Shown here: in pieces, positions 1-7,533 of the stretch
Layout of the letters: the number at the start of each line of letters is the position of its first letter
Numbering within the stretch: position 1 is the first letter of the stretch
DNA from: Bacteroidales bacterium UBA2287
GTDB taxonomy: Bacteria; Bacteroidota; Bacteroidia; Bacteroidales; Tenuifilaceae
Reading direction: 5' to 3'
Assembly: GCA_002345675.1 (NCBI GenBank)
Contig: DDWL01000023.1
Location: 1-24,171, forward strand
Length of the DNA: 24,171 nt
Notes under the pieces: generated by a model
Told to the model about the DNA's origin: nothing
Databases searched by the model: none
Seen by the model: only the letters and a program-made list of their open reading frames with translations
Program-made: the position numbers and the translations under genes

Positions 1-327
1 TTACACACTTTATGGGATACTGTCTTAATTAATCAGGGCTTGCCTACTTCAAGCAGCCCTAAACCATTTCATTTCCTTCGATAAATCCACGGGCTTACTA
101 CCCCATAACTAAGGAAGCGTGTCTATTACCATACTAAAATTTCAATTAAAAACTTAAACCGTATCTTAGTTTAACTTCGGTTATATTAAGTTGACTATTC
201 TTCAATAGTCACTTCTCGTATACATATAATAATCATATAATCTGCGCCAATTGCAACTTAACACTTAAGTAACAAACCTTTAATTAAATCATAGCTCTGC
301 TTTAACCCACATCATTTTTTGTACGAG
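1..327. other. Noncoding lead-in region
   Basis: No convincing coding region is seen here. Short open stretches at the very left edge (stops at 26-28, 30-32 and 82-84 in the three forward frames) could be the last codons of an upstream gene but cannot be identified. A bulged hairpin with arms AGGGC and GCCCT (35-60) could end an upstream transcript, although it lacks a T run. A second perfect 7-bp hairpin, GACTATT/AATAGTC with loop CTTC, lies at 193-210. The rest is AT-rich with no recognisable element until the promoter at 328. Confidence 0.5.
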
Positions 328-335
328 TAGTTTTG
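328..335 (+). promoter_or_regulatory. Bacteroidota -7 promoter element (lipoprotein gene)
   Basis: TAGTTTTG matches the Bacteroidota primary sigma factor -7 consensus TAnnTTTG exactly. It predicts transcription start near 341, giving a leader of about 30 nt to the ATG at 372. No clear -33 TTTG is visible at the usual 19-21 nt upstream. The site argues against the TTG at 333 and weakens the ATG at 348 as translation start. Confidence 0.5.
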
Positions 336-371
336 CATCATCAAAAAATGTTTAACCAACTAAAAACAAAT

Positions 372-1718
372 ATGAAACCGAAACTTTTTAACATTAAAAT
401 GCTTGCCATTTTGGCAATTGCGGCAACAGTGAGTTTTACGTCGTGTAAAGATGAAGACGACGATGAAATTAAAGGCGAAAAAATTGTAGTAACAGGTAAT
501 ATTACTACAAACACAACATGGCAAGCCACTGATACAGTGTATATGGATGGCTATGTATACGTAAAAAGTGGTGCCATTTTAACCATAGAGCCAGGAACTT
601 TAATTAAAGGTATAACCGATTCGAAAGCAGCATTAATTGTTGAGCGTGGCGCTAAAGTAATTGCTGAAGGAACAACACAAAAACCTATTGTATTTACATC
701 GGAAAAGCCTGCAGGCCAACGCCAACCTGGCGATTGGGCTGGAATTATTATTTGCGGAGCTGCACCAATAAACCAAACTGGTGGTACTGCCGAAATGGAA
801 GGTGGAACTGGTGCTCAGTATGGTGGCAACAATGCAACCGACAACTCTGGAATTCTGAAATATGTTAGAATTGAGTTTGCAGGTTACGAAGTTTCAAGTG
901 GAAACGAAATTAACGGTCTCTCGATGGGTGGCGTTGGTAGCGGAACAACCATTGAGTATGTTCAGGTTTCGTATGGTCGCGACGACTCATTTGAGTGGTG
1001 GGGCGGTACCGTAAATGCAAAGCATATTGTTTCGTACTGCGGTGGCGACGACGACTTTGATACTGATAACGGATTTAGCGGAAAAATTCAATATGGTCTT
1101 ATTCTTCGTCATCCCGACTATGCCGATAAATCGGATGCTTCAAACGGTTTCGAATCTGATAACGATGCAAATGGTAGTGGTAACCTGCCATTTACCCAGG
1201 CAACCTTTAGCAATATTACAATATTAGGCCCTTACAAAACTAAGGATCAGGCAGGTGTAAACCCCAATCACGGTAATGGACTTCGCTTACGCAGAAATAC
1301 TCGTATAAACCTTCACAACTCAGTTATAGCTGGTTTTAAAGTAGGTGTACTCCTCGAAGGTACTTCAGCATCACTTTACAACAATGGTGGTGGCGTAATT
1401 AAAAATACTGCTTTAGTTGGCTGCTTAACTAATTTTAAACCTGGAAATACTGACCCACTAACTCCCGAACAGTTTGATGCAATGTGGACTGCAGGAACTA
1501 ATACTATTCATAGCGAGAATAGTGATGTAAATTTAACGAATGCTTGGAACTATACCAATGTAAACCCAATGCCTCTAACTGGGTCGCCTTTACTTTCGGG
1601 TGCAAATTTTACAGGAATGAACGTGTGGTTCGAAACTGTTACTTACCGCGGTGCTTTTGGAACAACAAATTGGACTCAAGGTTGGTGCAACTGGGACCCA
1701 CAAAATACTGTATACTAA
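372..1718 (+). CDS. Beta-helix-like surface lipoprotein, family of unknown function
   Basis: 448-aa SPII lipoprotein. The ATG at 372 is chosen because it gives a compact signal peptide (basic N terminus, hydrophobic residues 10-22) ending in lipobox FTSC with lipidated Cys25, and because the promoter -7 lies only 40 bases upstream. Cys25 is followed directly by K-D-E-D-D-D-E, which resembles the lipoprotein export signal that sends Bacteroidota lipoproteins to the cell surface. The mature part has Gly/Asn-rich repeats with many short beta strands, as in right-handed parallel beta-helix proteins. Its C-terminal pattern GAFG..NWT.GW.N.DPQNT is one I associate with a widespread Bacteroidota lipoprotein family often found near TonB-dependent receptors; any such receptor would lie left of this window. 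The biochemical role is unknown. A strong terminator follows at 1746. Confidence 0.75.
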   Translation: MKPKLFNIKMLAILAIAATVSFTSCKDEDDDEIKGEKIVVTGNITTNTTWQATDTVYMDGYVYVKSGAILTIEPGTLIKGITDSKAALIVERGAKVIAEGTTQKPIVFTSEKPAGQRQPGDWAGIIICGAAPINQTGGTAEMEGGTGAQYGGNNATDNSGILKYVRIEFAGYEVSSGNEINGLSMGGVGSGTTIEYVQVSYGRDDSFEWWGGTVNAKHIVSYCGGDDDFDTDNGFSGKIQYGLILRHPDYADKSDASNGFESDNDANGSGNLPFTQATFSNITILGPYKTKDQAGVNPNHGNGLRLRRNTRINLHNSVIAGFKVGVLLEGTSASLYNNGGGVIKNTALVGCLTNFKPGNTDPLTPEQFDAMWTAGTNTIHSENSDVNLTNAWNYTNVNPMPLTGSPLLSGANFTGMNVWFETVTYRGAFGTTNWTQGWCNWDPQNTVY

Positions 1719-1745
1719 AATATGGGTTAACTAATTTAGGGTAAA

Positions 1746-1780
1746 CAAGAGCTTCCTTTGCGGAGGCTCTTGCTTTTTTT
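1746..1780 (+). terminator. Intrinsic terminator of the lipoprotein gene
   Basis: An 11-bp stem, CAAGAGCTTCC / GGAGGCTCTTG, with one G-T wobble and loop TTTGC, is followed by CTTTTTTT. It starts 28 nt after the lipoprotein stop codon and isolates that gene from the MORN-repeat gene. Confidence 0.9.
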
Positions 1781-1868
1781 AAAACTTAACATACACAAAT
1801 GGCGTAATTATTGCAATCTTTCCTATATTTACAAAGCAACGTTTCAATTTCGCCTTATTCATTACATT

Positions 1869-2330
1869 ATGAAAGCACTATACACTTTTCTATTATGCAT
1901 TGTAACTCTGGCTAGTTACTCGCAAATATCGCTTATCGAAAAGGATGGAGTTCAGTACTCAGCCGATGGCAAACAGTTTTCGGGCCCCTACAAGGAATTT
2001 TATAAAAATGGAACTCTAAAATCTGAAATGCAATTTCTTGATGGGAAATTAAACGGATTTGTTAGGGTTTACTTCGAAAGCGGAGTAATTAACGAAATTC
2101 GCTCGTACTCCAATGGGTTAATGGACGGAAAATGGGAAACCTATAACGATAAAGGATTAAAAATTTCGGAAGCCAACTTTAAGCAAGGGCAAAAACACGG
2201 TAAGTGGTTTGTTTGGGACGAAAATGGCACACTTCGTTACGATATGGAATATATAGATGGAATTAAATCGGGAACTTGGCTCATTTATAGTCCCGAAGGA
2301 ACTTTGATTTCCGAAAAAAAATACGAATAG
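1869..2330 (+). CDS. Secreted MORN-repeat (YwqK-like) protein
   Basis: 153 aa from the ATG at 1869. This start gives a good signal peptide (MKALYTFLLCIVTLASYSQ), whereas the longer open frame back to 1758 begins inside the preceding terminator. The mature protein is a string of about five 22-23-residue repeats of the type G.W..Y...G.L..E..Y..G...G (roughly residues 36-150). This is the MORN/YwqK-like pattern, often annotated 'toxin-antitoxin system YwqK family antitoxin'. There is no partner toxin nearby, so that label should not be taken literally; a periplasmic or outer-membrane beta-sheet scaffold is more likely. TATATTTA at 1824-1831 is a possible -7 element. A perfect hairpin terminator follows 23 nt after the stop. 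Confidence 0.8.
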   Translation: MKALYTFLLCIVTLASYSQISLIEKDGVQYSADGKQFSGPYKEFYKNGTLKSEMQFLDGKLNGFVRVYFESGVINEIRSYSNGLMDGKWETYNDKGLKISEANFKQGQKHGKWFVWDENGTLRYDMEYIDGIKSGTWLIYSPEGTLISEKKYE

Positions 2331-2345
2331 TATAATTCCATTTTT

Positions 2346-2353
2346 TACTTTTG
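2346..2353 (+). promoter_or_regulatory. Bacteroidota -7 promoter element (SDR gene)
   Basis: TACTTTTG fits TAnnTTTG. It abuts the left arm of the terminator hairpin starting at 2354, so transcripts initiating about 7 nt downstream (near 2360) would lack part of that arm. No strong -33 TTTG is visible. Confidence 0.45.
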
Positions 2354-2390
2354 TAAGGGTCGATGAGGTTCATCGACCCTTAATTTTTTT
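2354..2390 (+). terminator. Intrinsic terminator of the MORN-repeat gene
   Basis: A perfect 13-bp stem, TAAGGGTCGATGA / TCATCGACCCTTA, with loop GGT, is followed by A and seven T residues. It ends only 5 nt before the SDR start codon at 2396. Confidence 0.92.
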
Positions 2391-2395
2391 AATCT

Positions 2396-3193
2396 ATGAA
2401 CTTTCGCGAAAAATTATGCTGGATTACAGGCGCATCGTCGGGAATTGGAAAGGAACTGTCACTTTTGCTTGCAAAGGAAGGCGCAAGGCTGATTCTCTCG
2501 GGGAGCAATGTCGATTTGCTAAACAGCGTTAGGGATGAGTGCATTATGCATACAAATTATTGCACGGTAATTCCATTCGACTTATCGAACCCCTTAGAAG
2601 TTGAAAAAGTTGCTAACCAAACCGCTGCAAAGCACGAAAGCATTTATCTTTTAATAAACAATGGAGGTATTTCGCATCGCTCACTTGCTATGGAAACCCC
2701 GCTGAGTATCGATAGGCGAATAATGGAAGTCGACTACTTTTCGCATGTTGCCATAACAAAAGCTGTTATTCCTAAAATGGTAAGCGCTGGAGAAGGACAT
2801 ATTGCAGTTACAAGTAGCTTAGCTGGAAAATTTGGCCTTCACAAACGATCGGCATACAGTGCTGCGAAGCATGCGCTTCAAGGTTTTTTCGAAACCCTTC
2901 GCATTGAGCTACAACCTAATAATATTTCGGTTACCATTGTTTACCCAGGCTACATTAACACGCCTATTTCAATTAGAGCAATCGATGCTAAAGGGAATCC
3001 AACCGGTAAAATGGATAATGCACAACTAAACGGAATACCAGCAAAAGATTGCGCAATTAAGTATTTAAAAGCCATAAAGAGAAAGCAACCCAATGTAATA
3101 ATTGCAGGTAAAGAGAAAGTAATGGTATTCCTTAAACGCTTTTTCCCTCGAATATTTTTCAAATTAATTCTTCGAATTAGAAAGCCCGATTAA
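2396..3193 (+). CDS. SDR family NAD(P)-dependent oxidoreductase
   Basis: 265-aa classical short-chain dehydrogenase/reductase. Visible motifs: dinucleotide-binding TGASSGIG at residues 11-18; NNGG at 88-91 in place of the common NNAG; catalytic Ser around 140-141 (VTSS); YSAAK with Tyr154 and Lys158; and PGYINT at 184-189. The family oxidises or reduces a carbonyl or hydroxyl with NAD(P)H. The C terminus is very basic and hydrophobic (residues 243-263), as in DHRS7-like members, and may associate with membrane. The substrate cannot be told from sequence. The ATG at 2396 lies 5 nt after the terminator T run of the previous gene, so the leader is short. No terminator is evident in the 200 bp after the stop. 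Confidence 0.88.
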   Translation: MNFREKLCWITGASSGIGKELSLLLAKEGARLILSGSNVDLLNSVRDECIMHTNYCTVIPFDLSNPLEVEKVANQTAAKHESIYLLINNGGISHRSLAMETPLSIDRRIMEVDYFSHVAITKAVIPKMVSAGEGHIAVTSSLAGKFGLHKRSAYSAAKHALQGFFETLRIELQPNNISVTIVYPGYINTPISIRAIDAKGNPTGKMDNAQLNGIPAKDCAIKYLKAIKRKQPNVIIAGKEKVMVFLKRFFPRIFFKLILRIRKPD

Positions 3194-3349
3194 CCTCAAA
3201 AAAATAATACATCTTTTAAATTAAATTCAAAAAAACCAAGTTTCTATGATGTATATTACTAATGTTCAGTACTTATATTTCTATTTAGCAAAACGAGGTA
3301 TTAAGCAATATTTTAAAAAGTTAAACTTCAATTTTTATTTAATTTTTAT

Positions 3350-3357
3350 TAGGTTTG
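3350..3357 (+). promoter_or_regulatory. Bacteroidota -7 promoter element (histidine kinase gene)
   Basis: TAGGTTTG is an exact TAnnTTTG match 37 nt before the ATG at 3394, at the end of a very AT-rich stretch. A GGAG ribosome-binding site at 3386-3389, unusual in a phylum that mostly uses A-rich leaders, sits 4 nt before the start. Confidence 0.5.
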
Positions 3358-3393
3358 TACTTTAGCCATATTTTCTAAATTAATTGGAGCGGT

Positions 3394-5340
3394 ATGATAA
3401 GTGTTCGGAATTCTATTTTAAAAATTTTATCGGTATTCATTATTGCAATCACTTTCCAAGGCACTCTCCTTGCCCAAACGCAAACAAAAACACAGTTAAT
3501 CGATTCGCTTAATAACCTTTCGTATCACCTTCGCCGAAATAGCCCAAAACTTTCGCTTAAGTATGCTATCGATGCATACGAACTTAGCAAAGGAACTGAC
3601 TACTTAAAGGGCTTTGCGGCCTCCATTCATAACCGAGGTACAGCAAAAGCAGTTTTAGGGCAGTACGACCAAAGCCTCAAAGACCTTTTAGAAGCAGCCA
3701 AACTTAGAGAAGAAATTAACGATTTAAACGGACTTTCATCGTCGTATAATAATTTAGGCTACGTTTTTTCCGAAATGCAAAACGATCGTAAGGCTCTCGA
3801 CTATTACACAAAATCGCTCGAATGCCACCGAAAATCGGACAATGCCAAGGAAATTGGAATAGTTCTTAACAATATTGGGTGGGTTCAATTACGAAGTAAA
3901 AAACTCGACTTGGCGCTTGAGTATTTTTACATGGCGCTTAAGGCCAACGAGCAGGAAAACGACGAGCGTGGGGCAGGTGCAAGTTTAAGCAATTTAGGAA
4001 CCGTATACCGCCAAATGGGGCAGTACCAAAAGGGGCTCGAATACCATTTAAAAGCCTTGGGAATTGCCGAAAAGCATTCCGACAAATTCGGGCTTTGCAA
4101 TACTCTTTTTTATATTGCCGAAGACTATATTTACTTAAATAGAATTGAAGAGGCAACGGTTTACGCTTTAAAAACGTTTATTCTGTCGAAAGATATTGGC
4201 ATGCTTAGCGACGAGAAAAAGGCTGCAACCCTTTTAGCTCAAATATACGAAAAGCGAAAAAAGTACGACGAATCGAACAAATACTTAAAACTTGCAAACA
4301 ACCTAAACGACAGCTTATTTAGCATCGAAAGAGCCGAATCGATTGGTAAAATTCAAGCCTACTATGAAATAGAGACCCAAGCTAAAGAAAACGAATTACT
4401 TAAAAAAGAGCAACTTATAAGCAAACAAAAAATTCGTCAGCAGTGGCGAATTCTATTCCTTTCAATAGCAATTATTGCTCTGGCTCTTTTTCTCAGCTAT
4501 GTTCTTTACTCATCGAAAAAGAAATTAAAACAAGCTAACGCTTTGTTAGTTAACAAAAACGATGAAATAAACTACCAACGAGAAGTTATTGAAATTAAAG
4601 CCGATGCGCTCGACGAAAAAAACCAGGAACTTACTGAAATTAATGCAGTTAAAGACAAATTAATATCGGTAATTGCACACGACCTAAAAAATCCGCTACA
4701 TGCCGTTGTTGGATACTCAGAAGTGCTTATTAACCGAATACCTCAAACCGATTCGAACAAAGAAATTATTTCGTTCCTGCGAATTATTCACGATAACGCC
4801 ATCAGAGGAAATCTTCTTCTCGAAAACCTTTTACAATGGTCGCGTTTTCAAACCCGTTCAATACAATTTTTGCCTGTTGAACAAAAAATTGACAAATTAA
4901 TAAACGAAGAACTCTACTTTGTTCAACCAATTGCTGCCGAAAAGAAAGTGAAAATTTCGTGCGAATTCGATAAAGACTTAATGGTAAACGCCGACTCGAA
5001 CATGCTTCGCACCATAATTCGGAACTTAGTGTCGAACGCTATAAAATTCTCAAACGAGAATGGGATAATTCGAATAAAAGCTGAAATAACCGACGGCGTG
5101 GCACAATTTTCTGTCTCCGATAATGGCATTGGAATTCCCGAAAAAGTGAAAAGCAAACTATTTACCGGCGAAGCCGGAATAACTACCGAAGGAACATCGG
5201 GCGAAAAAGGGACTGGAATTGGGTTAATGCTTTGCAAAGATTTTATCGAAAAGCATTCGGGAAGCATTTGGGTCGACAGCAAAGAAGGAAAGGGTACAAC
5301 ATTCTTTTTTACCCTTCCCCTTTTACCACAAAACGATTAA
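3394..5340 (+). CDS. TPR-containing membrane sensor histidine kinase
   Basis: 648 aa. An N-terminal signal peptide or anchor (about 1-28) leads to a periplasmic array of tetratricopeptide repeats (about 35-310, with repeated N.LG.V/A...Y..AL.Y patterns). Next come a short coiled coil, one membrane helix (about 352-372), a second cytoplasmic coiled coil (about 373-420), HisKA and HATPase_c. The phospho-acceptor is His429 in the H-box HDLKNPL. The N-box NLVSNAIKFS is at 544-553, G1 DNGIGIP at 576-582 and G2 GEKGTGIGL at 603-611, so the kinase looks intact. There is no receiver domain and no response regulator adjacent, so its partner is unlinked. The periplasmic TPR array suggests protein or peptide sensing, which is inference. 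Its stop is 13 nt from the stop of the convergent nitroreductase gene. Confidence 0.9.
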   Translation: MISVRNSILKILSVFIIAITFQGTLLAQTQTKTQLIDSLNNLSYHLRRNSPKLSLKYAIDAYELSKGTDYLKGFAASIHNRGTAKAVLGQYDQSLKDLLEAAKLREEINDLNGLSSSYNNLGYVFSEMQNDRKALDYYTKSLECHRKSDNAKEIGIVLNNIGWVQLRSKKLDLALEYFYMALKANEQENDERGAGASLSNLGTVYRQMGQYQKGLEYHLKALGIAEKHSDKFGLCNTLFYIAEDYIYLNRIEEATVYALKTFILSKDIGMLSDEKKAATLLAQIYEKRKKYDESNKYLKLANNLNDSLFSIERAESIGKIQAYYEIETQAKENELLKKEQLISKQKIRQQWRILFLSIAIIALALFLSYVLYSSKKKLKQANALLVNKNDEINYQREVIEIKADALDEKNQELTEINAVKDKLISVIAHDLKNPLHAVVGYSEVLINRIPQTDSNKEIISFLRIIHDNAIRGNLLLENLLQWSRFQTRSIQFLPVEQKIDKLINEELYFVQPIAAEKKVKISCEFDKDLMVNADSNMLRTIIRNLVSNAIKFSNENGIIRIKAEITDGVAQFSVSDNGIGIPEKVKSKLFTGEAGITTEGTSGEKGTGIGLMLCKDFIEKHSGSIWVDSKEGKGTTFFFTLPLLPQND

Positions 5341-5353
5341 CGCAAACAGATCT

Positions 5354-5911
5354 CTACTTTTGCACTTCAACAGCTACCTCAAGTAAAGGCTTGCGTTGCC
5401 GAGGATTGTTAGCACGTTTTCTGTTTGCCTCGCTTAGTAAATTTTCATCGCCAGCAAAGCCAACAGCAATAGCAGCAACAGCAATTTCATTACTCGAAAA
5501 ATTAAGAACTTCAGCTGCCCTATTTCTATCGAAACCACCCATTACGTGAGTTACAAAACCATGTTGCTGAGCCATTACTAAAAGATTGGCAGTTGCTATT
5601 CCAGTGTCGTGCATTGCATGAAAATTTTCCTTCCCATTAAGGGACAAAACTGTTCTGGCAGTAGATATAACAATTACCGAAGCATTTTGAGCCCATTCGC
5701 GATTAGCTGAAACGAGCAATGAAAGTAACTTTTCAAACCCAACTGGGTTTGAACGATGAGCAAAGTAAAACTTCCAGGGTTGATCGTTATAGGCCGAAGG
5801 AGCCCAGCGAGCAGCTTCGAATAGTATTTCAAGGCTATCTTTTGACATTTCCTTTGGCTCAAAGGCCATAGCGCTTCTTCGTTGTAAAATTGAATTATCT
5901 AACGAATTCAT
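5354..5911 (-). CDS. Nitroreductase family protein (FMN-dependent)
   Basis: 185-aa member of the nitroreductase/NfnB-like flavoprotein fold. FMN-contact motifs are visible: RRS at residues 11-13, APSAYNDQPW at 37-46, HDTGIATANLL at 101-111, GG at 125-126 and AIAVGFA at 147-153. The family forms cytoplasmic homodimers that reduce nitro compounds, quinones or enones with NAD(P)H; the physiological substrate is not predictable. The length is normal for compact members. The gene is convergent with the histidine kinase, with a 13-nt gap holding no terminator. The 242-bp region between this start and the next gene contains no exact TAnnTTTG for this strand. Confidence 0.87.
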   Translation of the reverse strand: MNSLDNSILQRRSAMAFEPKEMSKDSLEILFEAARWAPSAYNDQPWKFYFAHRSNPVGFEKLLSLLVSANREWAQNASVIVISTARTVLSLNGKENFHAMHDTGIATANLLVMAQQHGFVTHVMGGFDRNRAAEVLNFSSNEIAVAAIAVGFAGDENLLSEANRKRANNPRQRKPLLEVAVEVQK

Positions 5912-6153
5912 TTTGTTATACTTTTAAGTTTTAAATATTAAACATAGAAATGATCAATAAGTTCGAAAACATGAATTTAAAAACCCATACAGAGTAGCAA
6001 AAGAAATGATTTTTTGCCAATATGTTTCTTAACATACAGTAAACCAGACACAAGTTTTTGAAAAGTAAAAAAGTTCCTTTAAGATTGTGAAAGTAATTTC
6101 GACGAAAATCAGAAACAATAAATAGCTATAAACCAATATAATAACAATTCACT

Positions 6154-7374
6154 ATGAGCAAAATGACAAGTAACGACTACATGGCCCGTGAAGATAAATA
6201 CGGTGCTCACAACTATCATCCACTTCCTGTTGTATTGGAACGTGGCGAGGGTATTTACGTTTGGGGTGTTGATGGTAAAAAATACTTCGACTTCCTTTCG
6301 GCATACTCGGCTGTTAACCAAGGCCATTGCCACCCAAAAATTGTAAATGCTATGATTGAGCAGGGTAAAAAACTCACCCTTACCTCGCGTGCATTCTACA
6401 ATAACGTTTTAGGCGAATACGAAGAATTTGTAACCAAGTACTTTGGCTACGACAAGGTTCTTCCTATGAACACTGGTGCCGAAGCCGACGAAACTGCTCT
6501 TAAACTTTGCCGTAAGTGGGCATATATGAAAAAGGGTATTAAGGATGGAAATGCAAAAATTATTGTTTGCGAAGACAACTTCCACGGTCGTACCATTACT
6601 ATAATTTCGATGTCAACCGATCCCGATTCGTACGGTGGATTTGGTCCTTACACTCCAGGTTTTGTAAAAATTCCTTATAACAACCTAGCTGCTCTCGAAA
6701 AAGAGCTACAAGATCCTAACGTTGCGGGTTTCTTAGTTGAACCTATCCAAGGCGAAGCTGGCGTTTTTGTTCCCGACGAAGGTTACTTGAAAAAAGCTTA
6801 TGAACTTTGCAAAAAGCATAACGTACTTTTCATTGCCGACGAGGTTCAAACGGGTATTGCTCGTACAGGAAAAATGCTTGCTTGCGATCACGAAGGTGTT
6901 CGCCCCGACATTCTAATCCTTGGTAAAGCAATTTCTGGTGGGGTATTCCCAGTTTCAGCTGTTCTTGCCGACGACGACATAATGCTTTGCATTAAGCCAG
7001 GCGAGCATGGCTCAACCTTTGGTGGAAATCCAATTGCTTGTAAAGTGGCAATTGCTGCTCTTGAAGTTATTAAAGATGAAAAACTTGCTGAAAACGCCGA
7101 GCGTTTAGGTGAAATTTTCCGCGAAGAGTTCCGTAAAATTAAGAGCGACATGATTGAACTTGTACGCGGTAAAGGTTTACTTAACGCAGTTGTTATTCGT
7201 AACCAGCCAGGTAAAACTGCTTGGGATGTTTGTATTGCCATGGCCGAAAATGGCGTTCTTGCAAAACCAACCCATGGTAATATTATCCGCTTTGCTCCTC
7301 CACTCGTTATTACCGAAGAACAACTTCGCGAAGCTATAGGTAAAATTAAAGAAGTTTTCAAAAAATTCGAATAG
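6154..7374 (+). CDS. rocD: Ornithine--oxo-acid aminotransferase
   Basis: 406-aa class-III PLP aminotransferase. Ornithine plus 2-oxoglutarate gives glutamate-5-semialdehyde plus glutamate, linking arginine/ornithine to proline and glutamate metabolism in the cytoplasm. Family landmarks: NTGAEADETALK at 106-117, NFHGRT at 142-147, IADEVQTGIARTGK at 227-240 (Asp229 contacts the PLP ring nitrogen), Schiff-base Lys258 in LGKAISGG, GSTFGGNP at 286-293 and RFAPPL near 379. The FLSAYSAVNQGHCHP N-terminal region is typical of OAT. The second ATG (codon 4) is an alternative start. Arginine is almost always CGT, a bias of highly expressed genes not seen in the neighbouring kinase. A degenerate -7 (TAATTTCG, 6094-6101) is the best promoter candidate. 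A terminator follows the stop. Confidence 0.93.
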   Translation: MSKMTSNDYMAREDKYGAHNYHPLPVVLERGEGIYVWGVDGKKYFDFLSAYSAVNQGHCHPKIVNAMIEQGKKLTLTSRAFYNNVLGEYEEFVTKYFGYDKVLPMNTGAEADETALKLCRKWAYMKKGIKDGNAKIIVCEDNFHGRTITIISMSTDPDSYGGFGPYTPGFVKIPYNNLAALEKELQDPNVAGFLVEPIQGEAGVFVPDEGYLKKAYELCKKHNVLFIADEVQTGIARTGKMLACDHEGVRPDILILGKAISGGVFPVSAVLADDDIMLCIKPGEHGSTFGGNPIACKVAIAALEVIKDEKLAENAERLGEIFREEFRKIKSDMIELVRGKGLLNAVVIRNQPGKTAWDVCIAMAENGVLAKPTHGNIIRFAPPLVITEEQLREAIGKIKEVFKKFE

Positions 7375-7388
7375 TTTTTCAGCAAATC

Positions 7389-7421
7389 AAAAGCCGTTGC
7401 AAAATTTGCAGCGGCTTTTTT
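7389..7421 (+). terminator. Intrinsic terminator of rocD
   Basis: AAAAGCCGTTGC pairs with GCAGCGGCTTTT (one T-G wobble) around an A/T loop at 7401-7407, followed by a T run to 7421. It begins 14 nt after the rocD stop codon. The A run on the other side would let it work in both directions. Confidence 0.88.
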
Positions 7422-7458
7422 GTACAATAAAAGTTAGGTTTTAACATTTAGTTTTGAC

Positions 7459-7491
7459 TTTGGAGTTTTATTCAATAATTACATATCTTTA
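7459..7491 (+). promoter_or_regulatory. Possible -33/-7 promoter of the DUF4384 gene
   Basis: TTTG at 7459-7462 and TATCTTTA at 7484-7491 are separated by 21 nt, close to the Bacteroidota TTTG-N19-21-TAnnTTTG arrangement with one mismatch in the -7. An alternative exact -7, TAGTTTTG, lies at 7449-7456 and would give a longer leader. The start codon is at 7534. Confidence 0.35.
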
Positions 7492-7533
7492 TAGTTGGCA
7501 TTTGTTTTGTTAAATCGGTAAAAAATACTCGTC

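Noticed and set aside
333..371. Upstream start (TTG at 333 or ATG at 348) for the lipoprotein
   Set aside because: TTG333 overlaps the -7 promoter element and ATG348 would leave almost no leader. ATG372 gives a proper SPII signal peptide.
1758..1868. N-terminal extension of the MORN-repeat protein
   Set aside because: It begins inside the preceding terminator and would bury the clear signal peptide starting at 1869.
5232..5549. 105-aa forward open frame across the kinase/nitroreductase junction
   Set aside because: It overlaps two well-supported genes in other frames and has no independent signal.
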